The notes: generated by a model from the sequence alone, not told the origin. DNA of 64,000 bases from Butyrivibrio sp. INlla16 (GCF_900104155.1 NZ_FMYB01000018.1:26781-90780), one strand, 5' to 3'; counted from the stretch's first letter, positions 37,143 to 46,678 are shown. A program made the numbers and translations.

Positions 37143-38330
37143 TTAATTTGCAGCGATGTTATCGTAAACCTCAGCTGCGCCTGAAACAAAGCTGTCATCA
37201 AGAGTCATTCCGATTTCTTCAGCTGCCTTAGTATTAACGTAAAGGCTGGGCTCACTAATTACTTCGAAAGGCATCTCGGAAGCTTCGCTCTCGCCCTTAA
37301 GAACCTTGGCTGCCATCTCTCCTGTCTGGATTCCGAGCTTTACGTAATCAAGCCCCATAGCTGCAACGCAGCCAACCTTAACCTGCTCAACCTCTGAACC
37401 GAATACAGGAATCTTCTGCTCCTTAGCATAGCTAAGTACTGTCTGAAGACCTGAAACAACTGTGTTATCAGTAAGGTTATTGATGCAGTCAACCTTGGTT
37501 ACAAGATCTGCAGCTGCCATATCGAGATCAGCAAGAGTATTGATACCGCTGTCTACGATTTCAAAGCCATACTCCTCTGCATGCTCCTTGTACTGAGCAA
37601 TTGTACTCTCGGAGTTAGTCTCACTTGTTGTATAAAGAATACCGATTTTCTTAGCATCGGGAAGCATCTTTCTGATCATATCAAGCTGCTCTGTAACAGC
37701 AAGTGCATCAGATGTTCCTGTTATATTTCCTACAGGTGTTCCATCCTCTTTTGCAAGCTCTGCAGCAACAGGATCGGAAACAGCTGAATAGATAACAGGT
37801 ACAGTTGTGCCAAGTGCAGAGTTATATGCACTCATTGCACTGGGTGTGGCAATACCGCAAATAAGATCAACACCGTCTGCAACAAAAGCATCGGAAATCT
37901 GGCTTGCAGTACCTGTATCAGCCTGAGCGTTCTGGAAATGAACCGTAAGATTCTCACCTTCTACAATTCCTTCATTTGCAAGTCCCTGAAGGAATCCTTC
38001 GCGGCAATTGTCAAGTGAACCGTGCTCAGCGAACTGTGAGATACCGATTACATATTCATCCTTAGATTCCTCGGTAGCTTCTTCATCCTCAGTCTCTGCA
38101 GCATCTTCTGAAGTCTCAGCCTCTGCTTCTTCAGCTGCATCAGAAGACTCTTCTGTAGCCTCTTCTGTAGCTTCCCCAGCTTCAGTGCTCGCTGCCTCTT
38201 CACTGGAAGCAGCTTCTGTACTCTGAGCCTCACCTGCGTCATCCGCTGTTTTGCGGTTGTCACCGCAACCTGTGATGGTCATCGCCATCATCGATGCAGC
38301 CAAAATAGCTGCCAGCATTTTCTTTTTCAT
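37143..38330 (-). CDS. ABC substrate-binding lipoprotein (COG2984) with acidic linker
   Basis: A lipid-anchored binding protein for the importer encoded downstream. The signal peptide ends in a lipobox (ITGC at about residue 22). An unusually long low-complexity linker of Glu, Ala, Ser and Thr covers about residues 25-92. The ABC_sub_bind domain starts at YVIGISQFAEHGSLDN. NAQADTGTASQISDAFVADGVD, IYSAVSDPVAAEL and GCVAAMGLDYVKLGIQTGEMA match the family. GGAGGA lies before ATG. A small palindrome (AGTGCC-CTA-GGCACT) sits in the leader. Candidate ligands are tryptophan or another aromatic or small amide compound. Confidence 0.9.
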   Translation of the reverse strand: MKKKMLAAILAASMMAMTITGCGDNRKTADDAGEAQSTEAASSEEAASTEAGEATEEATEESSDAAEEAEAETSEDAAETEDEEATEESKDEYVIGISQFAEHGSLDNCREGFLQGLANEGIVEGENLTVHFQNAQADTGTASQISDAFVADGVDLICGIATPSAMSAYNSALGTTVPVIYSAVSDPVAAELAKEDGTPVGNITGTSDALAVTEQLDMIRKMLPDAKKIGILYTTSETNSESTIAQYKEHAEEYGFEIVDSGINTLADLDMAAADLVTKVDCINNLTDNTVVSGLQTVLSYAKEQKIPVFGSEVEQVKVGCVAAMGLDYVKLGIQTGEMAAKVLKGESEASEMPFEVISEPSLYVNTKAAEEIGMTLDDSFVSGAAEVYDNIAAN

Positions 38331-38405
38331 AATCTCCTCCTATCAGTGCCCTAGGCACTTCACTACTGTAAATTAACACAGCAAGTAACTTTATTATCAT
38401 ACAAC

Positions 38406-38435
38406 AAAAAGCCCCGTGACGCAATGTCACGGGGC
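38406..38435 (-). terminator. Terminator after the CAP protein gene
   Basis: GCCCCGTGAC and GTCACGGGGC pair perfectly around five bases; on the minus strand TTTTTG follows. Confidence 0.9.
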
Positions 38436-38447
38436 TTCGCAAAAATC

Positions 38448-39005
38448 TTAGTATCCGAACTCTTGTGCCCAGTACCAGTTTCCGTTGTCTGCCTGATATA
38501 CAGCTATTCCGACTGACTTGAAACCTGACTCCATAATGTTGGCTGCGTGTGTAGGTGATGCCATCCATGCAGCTACAACTGAATCACCTGTGTTGTAAAG
38601 CTTTGCAAGATTCTCACCGTACATGATGCTGCTGTTTACTGTGTACCACGCATCACCGTTAGGTCTGTTATGTGAAAATGTACCAACGATCTCCTGTGCT
38701 CTTACAAGTGCTGCCTGAGTAAGTGCATCACTCCATGAAAGAGCGCCAAGTCCTGCAGCTGTACGCTTCTGATTTACAAGACCGAATGCTGCCTGAGCTG
38801 CTGCCATAGCGCCTTCGCTTGTAGGTGCCTCACCGGCAAGGGCGATAGCCTCATCGTCGATATAAATATTCTCAGTGTCCTCGTTAATCCCTCTGAGAGC
38901 TGCTACGTCATCAATTGTTGCCACCTTCTCTGCTCCACATGCCATAACGTTGAGTGAGATAACAACTGCAACCATAGTAGCTATTACGCGTCTGAACTTC
39001 TTCAT
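38448..39005 (-). CDS. Secreted CAP-superfamily (SCP/PR-1) protein
   Basis: A secreted or lipid-anchored single CAP domain. From the preferred ATG at 39005 (GGAAGGAATC upstream) the signal peptide is MKKFRRVIATMVAVVISLNV with a possible lipobox VMAC. The CAP domain spans about residues 75-186: FGLVNQKRTAAGLGALSWSD, the His of GTFSHNRPNG, the Glu of IMYGENLAKL, WMASPTHAANIM with the second His, and YWAQEFGY at the end. All four putative metal/cavity residues are present. The function of bacterial CAP domains is uncertain (lipid binding, spore or wall roles). A clean promoter lies upstream and a strong terminator downstream. Confidence 0.88.
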   Translation of the reverse strand: MKKFRRVIATMVAVVISLNVMACGAEKVATIDDVAALRGINEDTENIYIDDEAIALAGEAPTSEGAMAAAQAAFGLVNQKRTAAGLGALSWSDALTQAALVRAQEIVGTFSHNRPNGDAWYTVNSSIMYGENLAKLYNTGDSVVAAWMASPTHAANIMESGFKSVGIAVYQADNGNWYWAQEFGY

Positions 39006-39061
39006 AACTGATTCCTTCCATAAACAAAAACTAAAAATGTTTATCAATTACTTACAAGACA

Positions 39062-39089
39062 ATAATACCATGAATATCACATTTGTCAA
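39062..39089 (-). promoter_or_regulatory. Promoter of the CAP protein gene
   Basis: On the minus strand TTGACA and TATTAT are separated by 16 bases, about 60 bases upstream of the start at 39005. Confidence 0.65.
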
Positions 39090-39207
39090 TGGATAAATCA
39101 AATAAAATTACATTTATGATTGAGGTTTTTATTATTTTCTTTCAAACGTGCTATTTTAGGGTATTAGGATAATATTTCCAGGCCAAAAGTTTCCTACCAT
39201 AATATGA

Positions 39208-41169
39208 TTACTGTTTTTTGAACTTGAAAATCGCTTTTGATCCACCGGCTTTTTTTATCAGTTTAACCAGTCTGGTAAATTTCTTCTTTGTCGATACATA
39301 AATTGTTATCTTTGCGCCTTTTTTTATTCCCTTGAAAGCACCACTGCCCACCTTTAACAGATTATTTCCTTTTATCTTAATCACTGAAAGATTCGAACAG
39401 TTTTTGAATGCCCCCTTTCCGATCGTTCTAATCGTTTCCGGGATGATAACCTTTTTCAGCTTTTTATACCCCTTGCATGCACCATCTTCTATTTCTGTTA
39501 CCGTATACATGCAGCCATTTTCATCTGTCACTGTGGAAGGAATCGTTATAGACGAAGCTTTTTTATTATTGCCTGATTTAAAAGTCACTTCAGTATTTTT
39601 ATCAGGAGTTATCTCAAATACTCCTTTTTCCGTATCTATGGGTGCAACTGTATCAACCTGTTTATCCGCTACCTCTTCAGGTGCATCCACTTTTTCAGGC
39701 TCGGGTAATGGAACTGTTATCTTACACTGAGCCGTATGGCCTCCATCAGCGGAAGTAACCGTAATAATCGCTTCACCCGGGGCAATGGCTCGCAGTATGT
39801 GCTCATCCACTTCTATGCAATCATAATTACTTGATTTAACTACATAATCCTTCACTGTAGCATTTGCAGGTATTATCTGCACATCAGCAACGATGCTTTG
39901 TCCTATCTGCATCTCCATCTCTGACTGAGATAATGAGATACCGGTAACCGCCACATATTGTTCATCTCGTATTAATGAATTCACATCAGTCTGTGACAGG
40001 TAATCATATGTATAATGCGTGCCGTAAGCCTTGGGCATTCTGAAACCGACAAAAGCTGATGAGCTGTTCCTTAGATGAGCCTTGGAACTGTCACCCACCC
40101 CCTTCTCATACTCTGCCGTTGTCCTGTTGAACCAGTCATGTCTGAGTTCACCTTCAGTTGAAATAGCCCAGGTAGTGTCCACCTCGTACCATGATCCGTC
40201 AAGTCTCACTATGTTCCAGGCATGACCGCCCCCCGCATATCCGGCGATAATCATGGATTCAATCCCAAGTCTTTTCAAAATCAGTTCATATCCGGCTGAA
40301 TATCCATCGCACACTGCAAGATGGTTAACGAGTGATCCATATGCCGTGTGTGATAGGTTATAATATCCTGCTGTTGACCTGTCTCCGGCGCAGGCATGAT
40401 CATATTGAAGATTTCCTACATAATAATCATGAACATTTAATTCAGTAAGTGCATCCCACGTCTGATTAACACAATTGTTACTAGGGTTTTTCAGATCACT
40501 GATCCACTTATTAAGCGCAGTTGTAATCTGGCTATCGATATTTTCAAAAGCTGTTTCGTCATAATTTGCGGTGATCACAATATAACTGTTAAAATTACCG
40601 GATTCATATTTTGACCAATAATAGGACGTATGACACATATAGAATTCAACTTTTTCCGGATGATCAAAATAGAGAGCCTCCTGTGCCCTGTTCAGCACAT
40701 TTTCGTATTCTTTAGTGCTAAGGTCATACGCATTCTGGAAGGTTGAACTGCCTGAGTAAACAAGTGTCTTATAGGTATTAAGGCAATCCCATGTATAAGT
40801 ATTTGTTCTTTGTGAATAAGGAATGAAATTGTCAGAAACAATAGATCTGTATAAAACTGAATAGATAGCTTTCTCTGCAGGCGACAGATACCTATAATGC
40901 TCACCGGTTTCAATCGGAGCAGCATTCAAAGCATCCCCAAGAATAAGTGTATTTCCGACCAGAGCGTCTTCTTTAGGCGCAGAATTCTCCAAAGGGTCAT
41001 CATCAGGAATCAACTCAGTTATAGCCGGAGGTTCATGCATATCCCCGGTCGGATATGTAGCGGCGGCTCTGACATCCGCCTTAAAAATCGGCGTCACCAC
41101 TATTAATGGTAACACAAAAAGAGCCACAGATATGGCCAGTGCTTTCACACTATTCGTTTTTGAACTCAT
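39208..41169 (-). CDS. Secreted transglutaminase-like protein with Ig-like and LRR_5 domains
   Basis: 653 aa with an N-terminal signal/anchor (ALAISVALFVLPLIVV). The transglutaminase-like core lies at about residues 230-350, with the Cys of AVCDGYSAGYE, the His of GYAGGGHAWNIV and the Asp of YEVDTTWAI: a complete Cys-His-Asp triad. A BIG2-type Ig domain follows (VTGISLSQSEMEMQIGQS to about 490), then an LRR_5 section (IRTIGKGAFKNCSNLSVIK) and a very basic C-terminus. It could be a wall protease or cross-linker displayed on the surface. The same LRR and basic-tail design is seen in the protein at 24992, suggesting a shared attachment mode. Confidence 0.87.
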   Translation of the reverse strand: MSSKTNSVKALAISVALFVLPLIVVTPIFKADVRAAATYPTGDMHEPPAITELIPDDDPLENSAPKEDALVGNTLILGDALNAAPIETGEHYRYLSPAEKAIYSVLYRSIVSDNFIPYSQRTNTYTWDCLNTYKTLVYSGSSTFQNAYDLSTKEYENVLNRAQEALYFDHPEKVEFYMCHTSYYWSKYESGNFNSYIVITANYDETAFENIDSQITTALNKWISDLKNPSNNCVNQTWDALTELNVHDYYVGNLQYDHACAGDRSTAGYYNLSHTAYGSLVNHLAVCDGYSAGYELILKRLGIESMIIAGYAGGGHAWNIVRLDGSWYEVDTTWAISTEGELRHDWFNRTTAEYEKGVGDSSKAHLRNSSSAFVGFRMPKAYGTHYTYDYLSQTDVNSLIRDEQYVAVTGISLSQSEMEMQIGQSIVADVQIIPANATVKDYVVKSSNYDCIEVDEHILRAIAPGEAIITVTSADGGHTAQCKITVPLPEPEKVDAPEEVADKQVDTVAPIDTEKGVFEITPDKNTEVTFKSGNNKKASSITIPSTVTDENGCMYTVTEIEDGACKGYKKLKKVIIPETIRTIGKGAFKNCSNLSVIKIKGNNLLKVGSGAFKGIKKGAKITIYVSTKKKFTRLVKLIKKAGGSKAIFKFKKQ

Positions 41170-41301
41170 AACAAACTAAATCCCCGCACTCAACTTAAAT
41201 CTCATAAGAAAAAAGTATATTTTTACATATACTATAGGTCATATTATACCATTATTTCGAACTTTTTTGTTTCATATATTATTATTTTCAGGTAGGACAG
41301 A

Positions 41302-42975
41302 TCAGCGCCCCTTTGCAGCTTTATGTGAGGCCAACTCGTCGATGAGGTTCCAGCTGATCTCTACCATCTGTTTTTCGAAATCATTTAATTTATCAAAAGT
41401 CTTAAGAAGATTGTTTTCTCTGGTGTCATCATTTGTTTTTTCTGCATAAGAATAGTTATGCAATAAATAGAAACGACAGGTGCGCTCATGTTCAAGCTTG
41501 TTCAAAACAGTCTTCTGTTCATCGGACATATCATTTCTTGCCGCAGAAGCCTTCCGCAACGTTGCAGAAGGAATGTCATCGAAGGGCTGGCAGGGAGCCT
41601 CATCTCCAAGAAGCATATGCACCTTAAGGCTTATATGGTCGGTTGTAATATAGTTCATGTCCTTAATAAGACTGTCTAAATCTTCCCATAACGGGATAGC
41701 GCCGCCTAAATAGAAGCGCATCATTTCATGACGGCAAAGTGCCATATCAGTCAGAGTATTGTGCAATACAAAGGCAGGGGTAAGGATATCTCTGGTTTGT
41801 CCAAAAGGAGTAGCAATACTTCTGACATTACTGTTATAAATATATATTTCACCACTGAAGGCAAAAAATTTCTGAAGGGTCTGAAGAACGGCGATATTAT
41901 CCTTTTCAGAGTCGTCGCAAAGAATGATGCGATCGGCTTTTGCCAGGAGCTTTTCATCAGTGTTCCAATGGCTGTCATGGAAAATTATGCTGTCTCTTTC
42001 ATCGGATTGTTCGTTAATACTTACTATATCACTGAGTTTTTTACGGTTCCTGCAGTATTCATCTGAATTTCCGAATACATGATAGTGTATGCTCTGGTCC
42101 TCGTATAAGACATTTAATTCAAGCGCACGATCAAGAAGTACCGAGCCTGCAGCACCAAAACCGATAAGAAGAATAGTTTCGTTTTTCTTTTTTACAGGGT
42201 ATTGCTGCCAGAATAATCTGGCAGTACAGTCAGTTAGCGAGAAGAAACTGATATTCATAGGATGATGGGCCGGTGTAAAATTGGCCAGACATACGATAGG
42301 GGCACCCGTATCGGACAGCGTTATGGCGTCCAGGAAATTTTCCATCTCGTTATCCTTTAAACACATAATATGAGCATCATAAAGGGATCCTCTACGTTCA
42401 AGGAGTTCTGCGGCAGACCATTGAACGGAAATTGCCTTTGAGCCTTTTCCGTCATCCTGGCAGCCGGAATAGATAATAACAGCGTCAGGACGTACAGCTT
42501 TTATGTTTTCAGCAAAAATCATTGAGTATTGGGATTTATCGGTAAAAATATACCAGGGCTTAGCCGTATGAATTGATAGGAGGATAATAGGCTTGATGCG
42601 GGAGACAAATTCCATCATAAATCCCACAAAGAAACCGAGCAGACCGATACCTAAGATAACAAATACGGACGCTATCAGGCGGCCTGCGGGAGTAACAGGA
42701 TAGAAATCACCATATCCGATAGTGGTGAGCGTAACCAGGGAGTACCAAAAGGCCTCTCCAATGTTATGAATCGTGGCGGAAGGATCTCTTCTCTCGATTT
42801 CCACCAGCAAAAAAAGCAGTGCCAGGTAAGCGGCAATAAACCCCAGAAGAATTCTGATATAACGGCGAATCATGAAAAACATGCGCCTGAAAACAGAACC
42901 GCCGGAACCTTTGTTTACTGCATGAGTAAGTTTTAAATCATTTATTCTGTCTTTGAATGACTTTTTATTATTCAT
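41302..42975 (-). CDS. Potassium channel with RCK-like domains and RyR-like C-terminus
   Basis: Two membrane helices (LLGFIAAYLALLFLLVEI and LIASVFVILGIGLLGFFVGFMM) flank a pore loop with selectivity filter TIGYGD at residues 85-90. The large cytoplasmic part has a first Rossmann-like region (about 135-260) and a second beginning ETILLIGFGAAGSVLL. That is the two-RCK layout of ligand-gated K+ channels. The last 65 residues (LEHERTCRFYLLHNYSYAEK, then LNDFEKQMVEISWNLIDELA) resemble the bacterial RyR domain pattern EHxRW-GW-PW-L. That domain may bind a nucleotide-like ligand; this part is an inference. It is divergent from the LysR gene. Confidence 0.82.
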   Translation of the reverse strand: MNNKKSFKDRINDLKLTHAVNKGSGGSVFRRMFFMIRRYIRILLGFIAAYLALLFLLVEIERRDPSATIHNIGEAFWYSLVTLTTIGYGDFYPVTPAGRLIASVFVILGIGLLGFFVGFMMEFVSRIKPIILLSIHTAKPWYIFTDKSQYSMIFAENIKAVRPDAVIIYSGCQDDGKGSKAISVQWSAAELLERRGSLYDAHIMCLKDNEMENFLDAITLSDTGAPIVCLANFTPAHHPMNISFFSLTDCTARLFWQQYPVKKKNETILLIGFGAAGSVLLDRALELNVLYEDQSIHYHVFGNSDEYCRNRKKLSDIVSINEQSDERDSIIFHDSHWNTDEKLLAKADRIILCDDSEKDNIAVLQTLQKFFAFSGEIYIYNSNVRSIATPFGQTRDILTPAFVLHNTLTDMALCRHEMMRFYLGGAIPLWEDLDSLIKDMNYITTDHISLKVHMLLGDEAPCQPFDDIPSATLRKASAARNDMSDEQKTVLNKLEHERTCRFYLLHNYSYAEKTNDDTRENNLLKTFDKLNDFEKQMVEISWNLIDELASHKAAKGR

Positions 42976-43065
42976 AGTAATCCTCTATGAAATACTATCA
43001 AAGCGGAATCAATGTTTCTTATTTTACTTTACTCTGTGACGTCTATTATTGCAATAATTTGCTTC

Positions 43066-43094
43066 TTTGATTCAAATCAGCTGTGATATAGTAT
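43066..43094 (+). promoter_or_regulatory. Possible promoter and palindrome upstream of the LysR gene
   Basis: TTTGATTCAAA (43066-43076) is an 11-base palindrome. It overlaps a weak promoter (TTGATT, 16 bases, TAGTAT). LysR-type regulators often bind such sites near their own promoter. Confidence 0.3.
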
Positions 43095-43125
43095 TGTGTA
43101 GAAATAAACCAAAGAGGTGATACAC

Positions 43126-44025
43126 ATGACCATATTGCAGCTAAAATACGTTATAGCGATAGACGAAGAATCATCCATGAGAAAGGCGGCGGACAGGCTC
43201 TATGTCTCACAGCCCGGCCTTTCAAGTGCGGTAAGAGATCTTGAAAAGGAGCTTGGTATTCAGATATTTGAGAGAGTTCATAATGGCGTCGTTACAACAT
43301 CCGCCGGGGCATCTTTCATTGCGTATGCAAGACATGCGGTTGAACAGTTCGAGATTGTTGAAGAAAAGTATTTGAATTCAAAATCTGATAAGCCCACTTT
43401 CTCAGTTTCCATGCAGCATTACACTATTGCAGTTAATGCTTTTATCGAGACAGTAAAGGAATATGATCTTGATGAATATCAATTTTCCATAAGAGAGACT
43501 CAGACAAGTGAGGTAATCGAAGATATCAAGAATATGAAAAGCGAAATAGGTGTTATCGCTCTTTCGGATTTCAATAAAAATACCTTCAAAAAGATTTTCA
43601 CAGATGCATCGCTTGAATTCCACGAACTTTTCACACGTAATACATATGTGTATTTGAGAAAGGATCATCCCCTTGCAGATAAGGAGGAACTCTCACTTGA
43701 GGAACTCTCCGACTATCCCTGCATGGTATTCGACCAGGGTGATAATACTTCCTTCTATTATAGAGAGGAAGCCCTTGCTACCTATGATTATAAAAAGATC
43801 ATCAGTACCAACGAACGAGCAACTTCAATTGAACTAATGCTCGGCCTTAACGGCTATGCTGTCGGAGCTGCAATGCTCGGAGACAGTCTTAATGAATCGG
43901 ATCTTAAAGCAGTAAAGCTTAAGGAAGACGAGACGCTTACCTTCGGATATATAACAAGAAAGGGCGTCGAACTCAGCGAAATGGGAGAAACCTTTGTAGA
44001 AAAGCTTGAAGAATATATGGATTAA
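43126..44025 (+). CDS. LysR-family transcriptional regulator
   Basis: Residues 1-60 form the winged helix-turn-helix: LQLKYVIAIDEESSMRKAADRLYVSQPGLSSAVRDLEK (shown as a region at residues 3-40). The effector domain follows from about residue 90 (TFSVSMQHYTIAVNAFIETV). 300 aa, normal length. The ATG at 43126 has GAGGTG six bases upstream; the GTG at 43117 overlaps that site and is unlikely. It lies divergent to the K+ channel and five bases before the AmrS gene, with which it is probably co-transcribed. The target genes and ligand are unknown. Confidence 0.9.
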   Translation: MTILQLKYVIAIDEESSMRKAADRLYVSQPGLSSAVRDLEKELGIQIFERVHNGVVTTSAGASFIAYARHAVEQFEIVEEKYLNSKSDKPTFSVSMQHYTIAVNAFIETVKEYDLDEYQFSIRETQTSEVIEDIKNMKSEIGVIALSDFNKNTFKKIFTDASLEFHELFTRNTYVYLRKDHPLADKEELSLEELSDYPCMVFDQGDNTSFYYREEALATYDYKKIISTNERATSIELMLGLNGYAVGAAMLGDSLNESDLKAVKLKEDETLTFGYITRKGVELSEMGETFVEKLEEYMD

Positions 44026-44030
44026 AAATT

Positions 44031-44864
44031 ATGCCTGTATGTGAAGTTTGTCATCATCACTGCAATTTAAAAGAAGGTATGACCGGGATGTGCATGGCAA
44101 GAACCTGCCGCGACGGAGAGATTGTATGCACAAATTACGGACTTATCACGTCCATAGCACTTGACCCAATAGAGAAAAAACCGTTGTCCAGGTTTTATCC
44201 CGGATCAATGGTGGTTTCAGTCGGAAGCTACGGATGTAATCTTCGCTGCCCGTTCTGCCAGAATCATACTATTTCCTACGGCTTTGATCCGTCCTCTTCT
44301 CTTCCGCAGAGAGAATATATAGCACCTGATGAACTGGTCGGTATCGCTGCCTCGTATAGAGAAAACGGGAATATAGGAATCGCTTTTACTTATAATGAAC
44401 CGCTTATAGGATATGAATATGTAAGAGATACTTCAAAACTGGCCCACGAAGCGGGGCTTAAGACCGTGCTTGTATCCAACGGCTGTGTTTCGGAAAAAAT
44501 CTATGATGAAATTATTCCTTATATAGATGCGATGAATATTGATCTCAAAGGATTTACCGATTCCTATTATGAGGATGTCCTTAATGGTGACAGAAAGATG
44601 GTCATGGACTTCATTACAGCTGCTGCCAAGGAGTCACATGTGGAACTGACCACGCTTATTGTCCCGGGATATAATGATACTGATGAGGAAATCATGGAAT
44701 TATCCTCCTGGATCGCCGGAATCCGCGATGATATTCCGCTTCATATAAGCCGCTATTTTCCAAGATTCAATATGACAGATGTTCCTGCTACAGAGGTTTC
44801 AAAAGTCTATCATCTTTCCGAGCTTGCCGGGCAACAGCTTAAATATGTATATACGGGTAATTGA
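44031..44864 (+). CDS. amrS: AmmeMemoRadiSam-system radical SAM protein (AmrS-like)
   Basis: A radical SAM enzyme with the typical N-terminal zinc-like region CEVCHHHCNLKEGMTGMC and the 4Fe-4S motif YGCNLRCPFCQN (CxxxCxxC). GIAFTYNEPLIGYEY and VSNGCVSEKIYDEIIPYIDAMNIDLKG match the family closely. 277 aa, somewhat shorter than the usual 330. The physiological reaction is unknown. The partner AMMECR1 and Memo-like proteins are not encoded nearby. It is placed directly after the LysR gene with a terminator following. Confidence 0.9.
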   Translation: MPVCEVCHHHCNLKEGMTGMCMARTCRDGEIVCTNYGLITSIALDPIEKKPLSRFYPGSMVVSVGSYGCNLRCPFCQNHTISYGFDPSSSLPQREYIAPDELVGIAASYRENGNIGIAFTYNEPLIGYEYVRDTSKLAHEAGLKTVLVSNGCVSEKIYDEIIPYIDAMNIDLKGFTDSYYEDVLNGDRKMVMDFITAAAKESHVELTTLIVPGYNDTDEEIMELSSWIAGIRDDIPLHISRYFPRFNMTDVPATEVSKVYHLSELAGQQLKYVYTGN

Positions 44865-44875
44865 TAAAAAAGGGG

Positions 44876-44913
44876 AAAGCCGGGTTCTTGTCACGAAGAA
44901 CCCGGCTTTTTTT
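44876..44913 (+). terminator. Terminator after amrS
   Basis: GCCGGGTTCTT and AAGAACCCGGC form an 11-bp stem with a six-base loop and TTTTTTT behind it. Confidence 0.92.
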
Positions 44914-45067
44914 CTATGAAGAAAGTGTTCTTATGAGGGGGTGGAACTTATTTACTGTTCCTTACAGTGTTTATACTACAGCACAAATCGTAAGAAAAAG
45001 TGACCAAAATGTGGTAATTCTGTGAACTTGAACACATTTTATAATCTTGTATGATTTTATAGAAAGA

Positions 45068-46561
45068 TCAATTTTTCCCCGTTGTAGTACCATCCTCAAG
45101 ATGAATAATAAGTCTACCCTTACCAATTGCATCCTGATGCTGGCCTTTTTGCATAACTTCCTCAATTACGCCGGCACAGGAAGTGCAGATCTGTCTGGAT
45201 TGCTTGTTATTGTCAAGATCGGCAACTTCAAGATCAAAGGAGTCCTTCACATTCGTGTAGTGGAACTGCTGTAGTCCCACAGAATAAACCTGATTATCAT
45301 CTATTGGTTCACCCTTAAAATTGAACTTCAGGAATGCATGTGTCTTCTGGTCATACTCTATTTCAAGTCCCTCAGAAAGCTGGTAAAACTCCGTGTGCTC
45401 TCCTGCAAGAGCCTCATCTCTAAGCACGCGCAGAAGACCATGCTTTAGCTGTGCACCAGTCCAATAGGTTACAAATACACCATCATCATAAGGGAAATTC
45501 TCATCCAGGTCTTTTTTTGTAACAACAGGACCAAGCTTCTCCGTGCGGATGGAACCTGAACCGAGGAGCATGATATCAAGTCCCAGAGCCTCACAAAGAG
45601 CATCCGAATAAAGATCGCCAAGCTCAGTCTCCTCTATACGTGAAGGATGTGTGAGCTGCCTTACAAACTTGGTGATGATTCTTCCATACTTTGCATCCGT
45701 ACTCGTCTTGTAATTATTTATTATTTCCTCGATGCCGGGATCCTTGGGACAGGTACTTTCATTTATCGGAACCGGTTTCCAGGTATAGCTGTCAATGCAG
45801 TTATTATCCGTATCGATCATGATGTCAAAACGTCCGATCTGATCCGTACCGGTACCTGCCTGAACAATCGGAATACCATTTACAACGGCAGGCTCTTCTA
45901 TGAAGGTATGAGAATGACCGCCTATTATCACATCAACTCCCCATGCCGGATCAAGCATTGCTGCAAGCTTTTGATCCTCCTCAAAGCCGATGTGTGTAAG
46001 AAGAACTGTAAAGTCTATATCAAGCGCATTATAGGTATCACAGATTCTTCCGATTTCATCAGCGGCATCCTGCAAAGTCACAAGAGTTCCTATTAGTTTG
46101 TCCGTCTTGCACTGCATGAGTGCAACCTCTGTTATGATTCCTATAAAAAGAATCTTCATCCCATCTATCTCTATAATTTTATAGGGTTCGAAGAGCCTGG
46201 CATTATTCGTCTTAATATGGAAATTGGCATTGATAATCGGAAACTCAGCACATTTTTCAAGGAAAAGAAGGTGTGATACGCCGTAGTCCACCTCGTGATT
46301 GCCAAGTGTTACAATGTCCGGAGCGAGCATGTTCATGATCTGAATTGTGGATATGCCGTGAAATTCAGAATCTATAACTGAGCCTCTAAACATGTCACCC
46401 GCAATGGCATAGAGGACGTTTTGCTCCTCATGCCGAATCTTACTGACATATCCCGAAAGAAGAGATAAGCCTCCGACAAGCTGCTGGTCTACCTTCTCTG
46501 CAAGGAAGTCGCCGTGCATATCGTTTGAGTGTAAAAGTGTAAGTTTCTTTAAATTCTTCAT
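45068..46561 (-). CDS. 5'-nucleotidase/metallophosphatase-like protein, copy 1
   Basis: A calcineurin-fold hydrolase with the C-terminal 5'-nucleotidase domain. Metal motifs are LLHSNDMHGDF, IAGDMFRG, VTLGNHEVDYG, LLTHIGFEED and GGHSHTF. The C-terminal domain starts near residue 300 and includes LLGSGSIRTEKLG (usual GGGxIR region) and FPYDDGVFVTYWTGAQLK. It lacks a signal peptide, unlike most UshA-type enzymes, so it should work in the cytoplasm. 497 aa. It is about three-quarters identical by eye to copy 2 just upstream. The ribosome binding site is formed by the GATGAGGGGG edge of repeat copy C. Confidence 0.9.
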   Translation of the reverse strand: MKNLKKLTLLHSNDMHGDFLAEKVDQQLVGGLSLLSGYVSKIRHEEQNVLYAIAGDMFRGSVIDSEFHGISTIQIMNMLAPDIVTLGNHEVDYGVSHLLFLEKCAEFPIINANFHIKTNNARLFEPYKIIEIDGMKILFIGIITEVALMQCKTDKLIGTLVTLQDAADEIGRICDTYNALDIDFTVLLTHIGFEEDQKLAAMLDPAWGVDVIIGGHSHTFIEEPAVVNGIPIVQAGTGTDQIGRFDIMIDTDNNCIDSYTWKPVPINESTCPKDPGIEEIINNYKTSTDAKYGRIITKFVRQLTHPSRIEETELGDLYSDALCEALGLDIMLLGSGSIRTEKLGPVVTKKDLDENFPYDDGVFVTYWTGAQLKHGLLRVLRDEALAGEHTEFYQLSEGLEIEYDQKTHAFLKFNFKGEPIDDNQVYSVGLQQFHYTNVKDSFDLEVADLDNNKQSRQICTSCAGVIEEVMQKGQHQDAIGKGRLIIHLEDGTTTGKN

Positions 46562-46571
46562 TTGTAATCCC

Positions 46572-46665
46572 CCTCATCCGGCGCTTCGCGCCACCTGTCT
46601 TCGCTCCGCTTCGGTCCGCGCTGAACCGACGTCCCCCGGACGTCGAGCGCCCCCAGGGGGAAGGC
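46572..46665 (-). repeat. Dispersed double-hairpin repeat, copy C, enlarged
   Basis: CCTCATCC, GGCGC-TTC-GCGCC, then an inserted GC-rich segment that contains a perfect hairpin CGACGTCC-CCC-GGACGTCG (46627-46645), and CCCCC-A-GGGGGAAGGC at the end. It fills the gap between the two nucleotidase genes and supplies GAGGGGG for copy 1. Confidence 0.8.
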
Positions 46666-46678
46666 ATTGAAACAATTT

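Noticed and set aside
38008..38226. A Ser/Ala-rich plus-strand frame
   Set aside because: It is the antisense of the Glu/Ala/Ser linker of the COG2984 binding protein.
38331..38405. A T-box leader in front of the COG2984 importer
   Set aside because: The gap is far too short for a T-box and holds only a small palindrome.
45007..45041. Inverted repeat AAAATGTG/CACATTTT as a terminator of the nucleotidase pair
   Set aside because: The loop is long and no clear T-run follows on the minus strand; support is too weak for a feature.
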